Assembly: GCA_905479685.1 (NCBI GenBank)
Contig: CAJQNJ010000109.1
Span: 1 to 48,781 of the forward strand
Length of the DNA: 48,781 nucleotides
Reading direction: 5' to 3'
Origin: an uncultured Acidimicrobiales bacterium
GTDB taxonomy: Bacteria > Actinomycetota > Acidimicrobiia > Acidimicrobiales > SHLQ01
The notes beneath the pieces were generated by a model that worked only from the letters and a program-made list of their open reading frames with translations, was not told the DNA's origin and searched no databases. A program made the position numbers and the translations under genes. Shown here one piece after another: positions 32,790 to 40,814 of the stretch (position 1 is its first letter; every line of letters starts with the position of its first letter).

Positions 32790-32825
32790 TTGACATATGT
32801 ACTGCCATTTGCGCATAATTTGCGC
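32790..32825 (+). promoter_or_regulatory. Sigma-70-like promoter with embedded dyad upstream of tetR-type gene
   Basis: TTGACA (32790-32795), an 18-nt spacer and CATAAT (32814-32819) form a near-consensus vegetative promoter. A dyad GCGCA-N5-TGCGC (32811-32815 / 32821-32825) overlaps the -10 box. It lies 28 nt before the ATG at 32853. This is where an autoregulating TetR protein would bind. Confidence 0.55.
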
Positions 32826-32852
32826 TATGAAGTTCGTTTGGGGGCGGGAGGC

Positions 32853-33476
32853 ATGACCGTCGAGGAGCAGCCCAGCCTTCGGGATCGGCAAGCCCAGCAT
32901 GTGGCAAAAGAGATCCGCCTGGCCTTTGTCGACCTGGTGAATTTGAAAGGCCCGAACGGCTTCTCGCTGAAGGACGTCGCCACATCGGCTGGGGTGTCAG
33001 AGCGAACGATGTACCGCTACTACCACGGTCGCGAGGAGATCGTGGAAGCCATAAACCAACACGAGCTTGCATCGATGGAAGCCCAACTCGAGCAAGCCCG
33101 TATTCGGTTGACCGATCTCTCCGATCCCGAGATAATGGCGAGGGTCTTCGAGATCTTCGAGGAGAGCGGCGAATTCGTTCGGGCGTATGACCTGCTCCGA
33201 CAATCAGGACAAAAAGGCGCTGAGTCGGCTGGCCGCACCGAGGAGGTGCGACAAGCTGTCGCCCAGAACTTCGGTATCGCGGAGGCGGCGGTACCGCAGC
33301 TGGTCGGCCTCGTTCGGTTGATGAGCAGCTCGACGGGCTGGATCCGGATGACCAGCGCCGACGTAGGGCTCAACTCACGCGAGGCCGGATATGCCGTGCA
33401 ATGGGCCCTCGAGGTTCTGATCGATGCCGCACGGAACGAACCGGGGACGCTTCGTCCCAAAGGGGGAAGAACATGA
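32853..33476 (+). CDS. TetR-family transcriptional regulator
   Basis: 207 residues from ATG 32853 with GGGAGG close upstream. N-terminal helix-turn-helix in residues about 20-60: IRLAFVDLVNLKGPNGFSLKDVA followed by AGVSERTMYRYYHGREEIVEAI, typical of TetR proteins with TMYRYY as recognition helix. The C-terminal ligand domain is all-helical and not family-specific. Its stop overlaps the start of the phosphotransferase-like gene by 4 nt (ATGA), so the regulator is coupled to it. Autoregulation through the dyad in its promoter is likely. Confidence 0.85.
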   Translation: MTVEEQPSLRDRQAQHVAKEIRLAFVDLVNLKGPNGFSLKDVATSAGVSERTMYRYYHGREEIVEAINQHELASMEAQLEQARIRLTDLSDPEIMARVFEIFEESGEFVRAYDLLRQSGQKGAESAGRTEEVRQAVAQNFGIAEAAVPQLVGLVRLMSSSTGWIRMTSADVGLNSREAGYAVQWALEVLIDAARNEPGTLRPKGGRT

Positions 33477-35854
33477 GACAGGCCCAGAGACCCACTGATG
33501 AGCTGATCCCGCTCGCTGACGCCACCGACCGCGCGATCGTCGGGGGAAAGGCCACCGGCTTGGCACGCGCCCGTGCCGCCGGCCACCTCGTACCCGACGG
33601 CGTAGTGTTGCCGGTCGGTGCAGCCGTGCCCAACGACGGAGCGCGGTGGGAGTTGGTGGCCGGACTGGTCGAGCGGCTCGGAGGCTCGGTCGCCGTCCGC
33701 TCATCGGCCGTCGAAGAGGACTCCGCGGACGCGTCATACGCCGGGCAGTATGAGTCGGTGCTGAACATCACCGACGACGACCAGCTGGTGGCCGCTATCC
33801 GCCACTGCCGAGCCTCGGCCGAGTCGGCCGCCGTGCACAGCTATGCCGAACACGTCCACGCTGGGGACGGCGGGGTCGCCGTCATCGTCCAGCAGATGGT
33901 CGACGCCACCGCTGCTGGGGTGGCCTTCAGTGTCGATCCGGTGACGGGCCACGATCACGTGGTCATCGAGGCAACCGCAGGCGTCGGTGAGGCTCTCCTC
34001 GCGGGCGAGATCACCGGCGAGCGCTGGACGGTCGATGGGACGCCGAGGCTTGTCGGAGGGGCGGCCGGTGTGCTCGACGCGCAGGAGGTGGAAGGTGTTG
34101 CGGAGCTGTGCAGGCGGCTCCGCGGTGAACTCGGTGTACACGTCGACATCGAGTGGGCGATCGAAGGCGGCGCGCTCCAGCTCCTCCAGGTACGCCCGGT
34201 CACCGCCGTGCCAATCGAGCCGGAGGTCGATGTTCCCGAGGGTCAGACGTTCGAGCGCGAGCCACGCTTCTACGCGCCGCTGAATCCGCTCAGTTTCACC
34301 AGCTGGCTGCCGCTTCACGGCGAGGCGTTCACCCACACCTTCGCCCGCTTCGGGGTTCCGATGGAGACGATCGACAACCGGCATCTGTACGGCCGGGTGT
34401 ACAGCCGTGCGGTGCCGATTCCGGACCGGGGTAAGGATGGCGCTGCGCCGCCCGATCCGATCATGAAGCTGCTGTTCCATCTCGTGCCAGCGATCCACAA
34501 GCGGATGAAGGCGGCACGCCAGTGGAGCGATGACGCCATCCACACTCTTGTCGATGATTGGGATGCCACGGGACGCGAGTGGACCCGCACCAGCACGAAG
34601 GAGCTCCGCGAGCGCGATCTTGGCGCAATGAGCGATGACGGGCTGGCCGACCACTTCGACAATCTTCGGTCCCACATAAGGAAGGTCGCTCAGGACCACT
34701 TCGACCTCGCCGTCGGTGGCGTGTACATGTCGATGGGACGCCTCGGCATGTTTGTGGAGGAGAAGTTGGGTTGGGACGTGCACGACATCTTCACGCTTGT
34801 GCAGGGTTTCGGACATTCCTCGACCGCCCACGGCGACGCCCTCCGGCAACTGGTGACCGACCTGGGCCCCGAGGCCGTCGACGCGGCCCTCACCGACCCG
34901 ACGACGCTGCTCGACCACCCCGCGACCAACCGGTACATCGAACGTTGGGGCCATCGGGTGCACATGGACCTCTCCCGACCCACAGAGGCAGAGCAACCCA
35001 GCCTGATCGCGGCCCATCTACGACGTCACCGGTCGGTCGACCGAGTCGAACGCGACTCGACCACAGTCGCCGACGGCGCGACAGAGAGAGCCCGATCGGC
35101 GCTGCACCCGAGCGACCGGAAGCGCTTCGACGAGGTGCTCCAGTTGGCAAGACGAACCCGCCCTACGGGCGACGAGACGGAGGGCACCGTGCTCGAAGCG
35201 ATCACGAATATCCGCTTCGCCGCCCTCGAGGCAGGAAGACGTCTGGAGGAGTCGGGGCTCCTGCGCGACCGGAACGACGTGTTCTTTCTCGAGCGGGACG
35301 AGGTGGTCGGGATGCTCCGCCGGGAACTGACCACGACCCCCGACATCGTGAGACGCAAGGGCGAGTTCCACTGGGCCCAGGCCAACGACTTCCCCGATCA
35401 CGTCGGCCCCGCCCCCGCCGCCATGCCCGATCTGTCAAGGCTCGTACCCAAGGCTTACCGCGGCACCATCGGCGCTCTCGGGTGGTCGCTCAAGGCGGAG
35501 CAGCCCGAAATCTCAACCGACGTAGCCGACGACGATGTCCTGCGCGGCATCCCGGGTAGTCCAGGGGTCGTTGAGGGGCCGGTCCGGATCGTGCATGACC
35601 CGAGCAAGTTCTACAAGGTTCAACCCGGCGACATCGTCGTTTGCCCGATCACCCAGGCGAGCTGGTCCCCGATCTTCGACGTCATCGGCGGTCTGGTCAC
35701 CGAACAGGGCGGACCATTGAGCCATCCAGCCACCCTCGCCCGTGAGTACGGGATCCCGTGTGTGCTGTCGGCTCAGAACGCAATCAGCGAGCTGGTCGAC
35801 GGCGAACTCGTCAGCATCGACGGAGGTGCCGGGTCCGTCAGACACGTGGCGTAG
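33473..35854 (+). CDS. Rifampicin-phosphotransferase-like PEP/pyruvate-binding enzyme
   Basis: 793 residues from ATG 33473; GGGGGAAG precedes it and the start overlaps the TetR stop. Residues 1-270 form the ATP-grasp PPDK-N/PEP-synthase domain (GGKATGLARARAAGHLVPDGV, SSAVEEDSADASYAGQYESVLNI, QLLQVRPVTA). A middle domain follows to about 690. The C-terminal PEP-utilising swivelling His domain has GSPGVVEGPVRIV and TEQGGPLSHPATLAREYGIP with catalytic His751. The order ATP-substrate-His is that of rifampin phosphotransferase, which transfers the beta-phosphate of ATP to rifamycins. Whether this one acts on rifamycins or another hydroxyl compound cannot be told. Confidence 0.8.
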   Translation: MRQAQRPTDELIPLADATDRAIVGGKATGLARARAAGHLVPDGVVLPVGAAVPNDGARWELVAGLVERLGGSVAVRSSAVEEDSADASYAGQYESVLNITDDDQLVAAIRHCRASAESAAVHSYAEHVHAGDGGVAVIVQQMVDATAAGVAFSVDPVTGHDHVVIEATAGVGEALLAGEITGERWTVDGTPRLVGGAAGVLDAQEVEGVAELCRRLRGELGVHVDIEWAIEGGALQLLQVRPVTAVPIEPEVDVPEGQTFEREPRFYAPLNPLSFTSWLPLHGEAFTHTFARFGVPMETIDNRHLYGRVYSRAVPIPDRGKDGAAPPDPIMKLLFHLVPAIHKRMKAARQWSDDAIHTLVDDWDATGREWTRTSTKELRERDLGAMSDDGLADHFDNLRSHIRKVAQDHFDLAVGGVYMSMGRLGMFVEEKLGWDVHDIFTLVQGFGHSSTAHGDALRQLVTDLGPEAVDAALTDPTTLLDHPATNRYIERWGHRVHMDLSRPTEAEQPSLIAAHLRRHRSVDRVERDSTTVADGATERARSALHPSDRKRFDEVLQLARRTRPTGDETEGTVLEAITNIRFAALEAGRRLEESGLLRDRNDVFFLERDEVVGMLRRELTTTPDIVRRKGEFHWAQANDFPDHVGPAPAAMPDLSRLVPKAYRGTIGALGWSLKAEQPEISTDVADDDVLRGIPGSPGVVEGPVRIVHDPSKFYKVQPGDIVVCPITQASWSPIFDVIGGLVTEQGGPLSHPATLAREYGIPCVLSAQNAISELVDGELVSIDGGAGSVRHVA

Positions 35855-36074
35855 GTCGAACGCGGGACTGTCGAAACCGGGCAGACCGTTCTTCACTGCG
35901 ATTCGCCTGAGATCCCAAGGGTATCGCTCAGGTCTCGAAGCTCCGGGCGAGCCATCACGGCTCTGCTCGATCAGCACCAGATCCCACGCCACAGCGCAAC
36001 GAGCTGGAGCGACGGCGAACTCCGCAAGGCTGCCGAGCAGTCGGTGCACGGTCTGCAATCGCGACGTCGCTGGC

Positions 36075-36704
36075 CTACCGCGCGTCGTTGACTTCGAGCC
36101 AGTACCCGTCGGGGTCCTGGAAATAGGTCTGTCTCACACCGTCTGGCCGCTCGACGATTCCGTTCGGCACGGCCCCTCCGAGGTGCGAATACACCACACC
36201 CTGATCCTGGAGATGCTCCAAGAACCCGTCGAAGTCTGGTACCGAGAACGCCATATGATTGAAGCTGCTCGGACGGATCTCGATACCGGGCACCTCCCCC
36301 ATGTGCAACTGGACACCGTCACCCGCCGTCAGGAACATCTGATTGGTCGGAAGCCACGGCGCCGGGACTTCCTCGAACCCCAATAGCTCCGTGTAGAACG
36401 CCTCACTCACCTCGAAGTCGCTCACCACGAGCGCCGTATGCTCCAGGGCAGCGACCGGTTCGAAGCTGACCGGTGCTGCCGTTGTCGTGGTGGGAGCCGG
36501 CGTCTGGGTGGTCGTCGTGGCCTGGGTCGTCGTCGCCGGCGTCGACGACGTCTCGGAACCGGCACACGCAGTCACCCCGATGAGCATGGCGACCGATAGG
36601 ACTCGACCGACGCGCCGACCGATCGAGAATCGACGCCCATTGGGCGCCACGGCACAGAGCGCACCCTCACACCACATCCCACCATCGCGGAACGGTCCGG
36701 CCAT
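36075..36704 (-). CDS. VOC-domain lipoprotein
   Basis: 209 residues from ATG 36704, with GAGGAA 8 nt upstream. A rather long n-region with Arg-rich GRRVGRV leads to hydrophobic LSVAMLIGVTAC (lipobox Cys about 47). A Thr/Pro-rich linker (TTTQATTTTQ) follows, then a VOC domain: His in LEHTALVV, His in FNHMAFSV and Glu in YWLEVNDA fill the metal positions, with QDPDG just before. An extracytoplasmic VOC protein is unusual, since most act in the cytoplasm. A palindromic operator lies upstream. Confidence 0.7.
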   Translation of the reverse strand: MAGPFRDGGMWCEGALCAVAPNGRRFSIGRRVGRVLSVAMLIGVTACAGSETSSTPATTTQATTTTQTPAPTTTTAAPVSFEPVAALEHTALVVSDFEVSEAFYTELLGFEEVPAPWLPTNQMFLTAGDGVQLHMGEVPGIEIRPSSFNHMAFSVPDFDGFLEHLQDQGVVYSHLGGAVPNGIVERPDGVRQTYFQDPDGYWLEVNDAR

Positions 36705-36773
36705 GTATCGTCTTCCTCGGGTTCGCGCGCCTCGGAATGCAGCGGGCGAGTCAGATGCGGACCGTAACACAAA

Positions 36774-36790
36774 TACTGCATCTTGCAGTA
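36774..36790. promoter_or_regulatory. Perfect palindrome upstream of VOC lipoprotein
   Basis: TACTGCA-TCT-TGCAGTA is a perfect 7-bp inverted repeat with a 3-nt centre, 70 nt before the start at 36704. AT-rich flanks and the position are those of a repressor site. I do not recognise the regulator. Confidence 0.45.
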
Positions 36791-37010
36791 ATCATCGATG
36801 CGTTCAGTAGGACACGCAGCCGTACCGGCTCCAACGCGCCGAATCCCCTGGGCGGACTCTGCGGCGCCCCATCTCGGCGAGCCAGGACGGCCCGCCAGTC
36901 GGGCGATGTTCGATCTCGACGGCGCCGACCGGCTCGAGACGCTGCAGGGGGTTCGAAATCGCACGAATCCCTTGCCGAGTGATCGATAGTCCCGCGCGGG
37001 CGCGTGGGGG

Positions 37011-37259
37011 TTGGCCCTGGCGTTCCTCGCGAACGGTCAACGGGCGGCGGATTTCGCTGATGTCGGCAACGCGTTCGGCCCCGGACACCGGACCAGCAAT
37101 GACAGGACCGTTGAGCTGTCGCTGTCCTCCAGCCCGGCAAGCGGATATTCGATTGTCAACGCAGAGCACATCGATGCCGCCGAGCAACTCCTCGAAAGCT
37201 GCCCGATTGTCGACGGCGTAACCCTCTACGAGGCTCTCGCGATGGAAGACCCAGTGTGA
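37011..37259 (+). pseudogene. N-terminally truncated YCII-family protein
   Basis: The last 65 or so residues match YCII/DGPF-domain proteins: DVGNAFGPGHRT (as in DaGNPFGP of the family) and GYSIVNAEHIDAAEQLLESCP, then a short end. Family members are 90-120 residues and begin with a strand such as MKYMLLxxG, which is absent. The frame opens only at 36990 after a TAG, and no other frame continues the N-terminus. The first visible start would be TTG 37011, without ribosome site. I read it as a remnant. Confidence 0.55.
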
Positions 37260-37780
37260 GAGAAAACGATCCACACGTATCCTCCAACAGCAAGAGCAAA
37301 TACGTGAAGAAGTTCGCCAACCGGCCGGGGCTCGAGTCCGTGGTCCTCACAACAAGAAGGAAACTCGATGAGAAATATCAAGTCAGAACGGACATAAGTG
37401 CAGGGCCATTGGTCGCGGTGCTCGAACCGCCCACGCCCATCGACAGTCAACCGACGCGTTGGGCTGAACAGCTCCTCGCGATGGACGAGGCTCGTCGCCA
37501 GCCTCCTTCATGTCCGAAACGCCAGCTGTGCCCGTGAAGATGTCTCAGTAGAGCGACGACCGCTTCGTCGAACAATTCAAGATCCGTATGATGCAAGATC
37601 ACCAGGACTACCCACCGCCTCTGACAAATAGCTGTGCGCAGCGCGACGGCTGCCGCCGAACGGACTCGAACCACGGGTCGACGTGCGCTCGCTGAGAGGC
37701 TGAGGCCGACGTCCGATACGGAGCGCAAATGGGTTCAGCGGGTCGGGGTCGATGAGGGTCGCGAGCGGCCTAAGACGACC
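37260..37780. other. Apparently non-coding, degraded interval
   Basis: About 520 nt with no convincing gene. A frame of 93 codons from GTG 37256 overlaps the YCII stop by 4 nt but shows no family pattern (basic, Pro-rich), so I do not call it. A short minus-strand stretch near 37660-37680 resembles a tRNA T-arm (GGTTCGAGTCC) without the rest of a tRNA. The composition resembles decayed sequence. Confidence 0.35.
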
Positions 37781-37807
37781 TTGACAAACTGTCGAACATG
37801 TGTTCGA
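37781..37807 (+). promoter_or_regulatory. LexA (SOS) box with -35 element
   Basis: TCGAACATGTGTTCGA (37792-37807) is a perfect 16-nt palindrome matching the Gram-positive/actinobacterial LexA consensus CGAAC-N4-GTTCG. TTGACA (37781-37786) stands 5 nt before it as a -35 box, so LexA would block the promoter. It faces the HTH frame at 37899. Confidence 0.7.
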
Positions 37808-37898
37808 AGTGGGCCTTAGGGGACAGCTTTCACACCCCGAAACCCCTCGTCAACACGCTGACACGTCAGAAATCGCTGCCGACGGTGAACACGAAACC

Positions 37899-38093
37899 AT
37901 GATCCGTGCTCCAACCGCAGGACAGAAACAGACCCGGCTGACCGCCTCACAAATCGACGAACTGCTGGCCACACGAGCAGCCGGCGCAACCATCACCGAA
38001 CTCGCAGCGCGATTCGACATTCACCGCACCACCGTCATGGCACACCTGAAACGAAACAGCCCGCGCCAGCCCATCTCGATGAGACTGAGGTGA
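37899..38093 (+). CDS. Small helix-turn-helix protein, probably recombinase C-terminal remnant
   Basis: 64 residues from ATG 37899; an open frame continues to 37800. It contains LTASQIDELLATRAAGATITELAARFDIHRTTVMAHLKR, a helix-turn-helix of the type at the C-terminus of serine recombinases (Hin/resolvase HTH). No catalytic Ser domain precedes it, and the upstream sequence is non-coding up to the LexA box. So it is either a stand-alone SOS-controlled regulator or the leftover end of a recombinase gene. The small size and decayed surroundings favour a remnant; the intact LexA box favours function. Confidence 0.5.
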   Translation: MIRAPTAGQKQTRLTASQIDELLATRAAGATITELAARFDIHRTTVMAHLKRNSPRQPISMRLR

Positions 38094-38315
38094 CGCATAT
38101 TGCCGGGTCGCGTGTGGGGCCAGACGCCCTCCGCCGCCGTCGAGTTGCGTGCCTCCGAGCCGGCGCTCGGGGACGGTCAGTCCTCCATGTCACCGATCCT
38201 CAGTCCATGGCTGGCCAGCTCAGGCTGATCTAGTACGCGGCGGTGGTCCGAGAGGGTGTTGTTTACTCCGACAGTTCACACGTGGGATGCGTTCTCCCCA
38301 AACATTGGCTGAGGG

Positions 38316-38783
38316 CTACCCGTTGACCTCGAACAGGTTTGCGTAGTGCGGGCGACCTTCGGGGAACTGAAAGCAGATGAGGGCATGGAGCCCGACCCTG
38401 TCGAGTGTGACCGTGAGTGGGTATTCGACGTCGGGGGTCATGCCGGACGGCAAGTACGGATCGTAGCCATCCGAGTCCTCATCTGACACTGCGAAGACCC
38501 CCAGCTCGAGTATCTCTTCGACGGTGGTTCCCTCGTCAATCTTCTGAACGGCGAACCCAGCGTTCTGCACCTCGGACGTGTTCATGAAGGTGAAGGTCAC
38601 GTCGGAATTCAGGTCGAACTCGACAGGTCCCTCGTAGGCACACCCGTCGTCATGACGAATCGTTATACCCCCGACGGCCTGGCCCGGTGTGGCCGTGGTT
38701 GCTCCAGGTTCTTCGACTGCATCTCCGTCGCCGCAGGCAGAAACACCGAACGCCAGCACCGCAGCAGCAGCAGCAAGCCGCAT
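38316..38783 (-). CDS. Small lipoprotein, unknown function
   Basis: 155 residues from ATG 38783 with GAGGGGGG about 6 nt upstream; GTG 38789 is an alternative. Signal peptide AAAAAVLAFGVSAC with lipobox VSAC. The mature part has DDGCAYEGPVEFDLNSDVTFTFMNTSEVQNAGFAV and ends HALICFQFPEGRPHYANLFEV. The strand pattern and single late Cys resemble cupredoxin-like domains, but the usual His-x-Cys-x-His copper set is not complete. I would call it an exported beta-rich protein of unknown role. Confidence 0.65.
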   Translation of the reverse strand: MRLAAAAAVLAFGVSACGDGDAVEEPGATTATPGQAVGGITIRHDDGCAYEGPVEFDLNSDVTFTFMNTSEVQNAGFAVQKIDEGTTVEEILELGVFAVSDEDSDGYDPYLPSGMTPDVEYPLTVTLDRVGLHALICFQFPEGRPHYANLFEVNG

Positions 38784-38916
38784 ACTCACCCCCCCTCGCA
38801 GGGAAAAGCGACGATACCAGCGACTAGACTACGTGTCCGGCTCGAGCATCCCCGAAGTGCTGTTCGGGGACACGCATATCGTGCGCTGAAACTCTCCGCT
38901 CGACCCGCTCGGGAAC

Positions 38917-38983
38917 GCACATCTGAGCGGGCTCCGCGGGGGTTCGAGTCCCTCAACCTCTTGGCTCGGGTGTTCTCGAACCC
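38917..38983 (+). repeat. tRNA-T-arm-like repeat, copy 1
   Basis: 67 nt, about 92% identical by eye to copy 2 (one base indel and four substitutions). It contains GGGGGTTCGAGTCCCTCAAC (38938-38957 region), identical over 20 nt to the T-arm/acceptor part of the tRNA-Val, in the opposite orientation to that gene. Internal arms GGGTTCGAG (38940-38948) and CTCGAACCC (38975-38983) form a perfect 9-bp stem. Confidence 0.7.
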
Positions 38984-39164
38984 AGTGCGTTCGTGATCGT
39001 GACTATGTGGCGACAATATCGAGCACGTCGACTACGACGAGATGCAGGTAGGACCCCCAGCTCATTGCCGGAGCTTGAGCGCGTCAGGCAGCTTCGCTTT
39101 TGAGGCGAGCGTCCGTCATTTCCGAACACTCGAGTTGTACCGGCCTGTTGCGGTCTCGGAACCG

Positions 39165-40343
39165 TCAATTCTGTGTGATTCTCTCGAGGATCGGGTCAAC
39201 CGGCGGAGGCCTGGTAATGCCGTCGTTGGTCACGACGAAGAACGCAGTGGTCCCAGTCTCTGGGGCGTGAGCCACGAATGTCTGATAGCCGGGAATGCTC
39301 CCGCCATGGCCGTGTAGTCCTGGCCCGAGTTGGACGAGTCCCAGCCCGTAATCCTGGCTCTCGGTCATCGCCGCCAGTGAGTCCGAAGAAACGATGTTGC
39401 CGTCGAACATTACGCTGAGGAGAACGTGGAGGTCCTCAGCTGAGCTAACCACTGCGCCCGCGGCCCAGGCATTGGTGGCGATCGACTTGTAGTCGAAGTC
39501 TATGGGCTCAGACGGGCCGGAGAGTGACGTGGCTACGTAGGCCCCGAAGGGAGCAGGGCCCTCCTCGAATCCGGCCAGATACGTGCTGGTCAACCCGAGC
39601 GGTTCGATGATCCGGGCTCGTAGCTCGTCGGCGTACGAGTGTCCGGTGACCTCCTCGATGAGCACGCCGAGGACCAAGTAGTTGGTGTTCGAGTACGAGA
39701 ATCGCGCCCCTGGATCGAACAGAGGCTCGGCATCCTGGACTCCGGCGATGGTTTCCTCCGGTGACCACGTCCGCTGGGGATCATCCGACACGCTTTCGAA
39801 GAAGCCCGGTGCATCGGTGTAGTTGGGCAGGCCACTGGTGTGCTGGAGCAGGTCGCGAACGGTGACACCGGTGGGGACTGCGACCCTGGCCACGTAGTCG
39901 GCGGCCGGAGCGTCGAGGTCGATGGCACCCTCGTCAGCCAACGTGAGTGTCAACAGCGAGGTGAACACCTTCGTGATACTGCCAACCCTGAAGACAGAGC
40001 CCGGAACCGGGGAGTTGCCGTCTTGATCAGAGCCTCGGCCGGCGTGGACAATCGAGTCGTCATCGTGCAGGACAGCGACCATGGCCGCTCCTTGATCGTC
40101 GGGAAATACGACCGCGTCCACTTGTTCGGCCAGGAGTCCTTCGTCAACTCCGACAGCCACGACCGTGGTCGTAGAATCTGCAGCCGATGTCGAACTCGTC
40201 TCCAGTGTTGTCGCGACGGTCGTTTCCGTGTTCGAGCTCGACGCCGGTGGAATAGCGGAGCCGTCGTCGGTTGAGCAGGCCGCAACCAGCCCCAGTGCGA
40301 CCACGAGGCCAACCGAGACAACTCGAAGAGGCCAGGTCCGCAC
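39165..40343 (-). CDS. Serine beta-lactamase-like lipoprotein (class C/esterase family)
   Basis: 392 residues from GTG 40343 (AGGAAGG upstream; an earlier GTG at 40361 is possible). Signal peptide with lipobox LVAAC (Cys about 23) and a Thr/Ser-rich linker to about residue 65. Catalytic S122-I-T-K125 in FRVGSITKVFTSL, Tyr motif FSYSNTNYLVLG and HGHGGSIPG in place of KTG. That triplet with HGG is typical of penicillin-binding-protein-like esterases/D-aminopeptidases (family S12), not of true AmpC. It probably hydrolyses a peptide or ester outside the membrane. The gene sits between the two repeat copies. Confidence 0.8.
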   Translation of the reverse strand: MRTWPLRVVSVGLVVALGLVAACSTDDGSAIPPASSSNTETTVATTLETSSTSAADSTTTVVAVGVDEGLLAEQVDAVVFPDDQGAAMVAVLHDDDSIVHAGRGSDQDGNSPVPGSVFRVGSITKVFTSLLTLTLADEGAIDLDAPAADYVARVAVPTGVTVRDLLQHTSGLPNYTDAPGFFESVSDDPQRTWSPEETIAGVQDAEPLFDPGARFSYSNTNYLVLGVLIEEVTGHSYADELRARIIEPLGLTSTYLAGFEEGPAPFGAYVATSLSGPSEPIDFDYKSIATNAWAAGAVVSSAEDLHVLLSVMFDGNIVSSDSLAAMTESQDYGLGLVQLGPGLHGHGGSIPGYQTFVAHAPETGTTAFFVVTNDGITRPPPVDPILERITQN

Positions 40344-40557
40344 AATCCTTCCTGTTCGCACGAGCGCATTCTACGACATTGATGGCACTCATACCTTGCT
40401 ACTTCCAAGCCTTCGGATCCGGCATGGAGTCCATGCGTAATCGCATTACGAAGCCTGTCGCAGACCACTCGGTATCCGGCGAAGTGTGATGCGTTGAGCG
40501 GGTCGGGACCCGCTTGATATTAGCTGTGCTGGGCGCTAGCCGAACCCACGCGCTACC

Positions 40558-40623
40558 GCACATCTGAGCGGGCTCCGAGGGGTTCGAGTCCCTCAGCCTC
40601 TTGGCTCAGGTGTTCTCGAACCC
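40558..40623 (+). repeat. tRNA-T-arm-like repeat, copy 2
   Basis: 66 nt in direct orientation to copy 1, 1.6 kb away, ending 82 nt before the tRNA-Val. It has GGGGTTCGAGTCCCTCAG and the same GGGTTCGAG/CTCGAACCC stem arms. The two copies enclose the beta-lactamase-like gene. Confidence 0.7.
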
Positions 40624-40676
40624 GCCAGCCTCCGTGGCGTTTGAACGGCCGCCGGAGGGGACGGAGCTGCGGCGTG

Positions 40677-40711
40677 ACGCCCACGAAGGAGCGAAGCGAC
40701 GTAGTGGGCGT
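40677..40711. terminator. Hairpin overlapping the 3' end of tRNA-Val
   Basis: ACGCCCAC (40677-40684) and GTGGGCGT (40704-40711) are perfect 8-bp complements with a 19-nt spacer rich in GAAGC/GCGAAG. In the minus-strand transcript the stem would pair the tRNA acceptor 3' strand with its own trailer. It may be a terminator or a trailer structure that must be resolved for tRNA maturation. Confidence 0.45.
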
Positions 40712-40778
40712 TGAGGGACTCGAACCCCCGACCCTCTCGGTGTAAACGAGATGCTCTAGCCAACTGAGCTAAACGCCC
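40705..40778 (-). tRNA. tRNA-Val (anticodon UAC)
   Basis: 74 nt on the minus strand. Acceptor GGGCGTT pairs with AACGCCC; D-arm GCTC..GAGC; anticodon stem TCTCG/CGAGA with loop TTTACAC, anticodon TAC; variable GGGTC; T-arm GGGGG-TTCGAGT-CCCTC. Discriminator is A; CCA is not encoded. All four arms pair well. It reads GUA/GUG-type valine codons. Confidence 0.93.
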
Positions 40779-40814
40779 GGAACAGGTAAGGGTATCGGTC
40801 TTCAGGGGAAGTGG

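Noticed and set aside
33734-35017. 427-codon open frame on the minus strand
   Set aside because: Lies opposite the phosphotransferase-like gene, whose domains are clear; typical high-GC antisense frame without family pattern.
35513-36058. 181-codon minus-strand frame
   Set aside because: Half of it is antisense to the phosphotransferase-like gene; the rest has no ribosome site or family match.
37655-37690. GGTTCGAGTCC on the minus strand, resembling a tRNA T-arm
   Set aside because: No acceptor, D or anticodon arm nearby and the T-stem pairs poorly.
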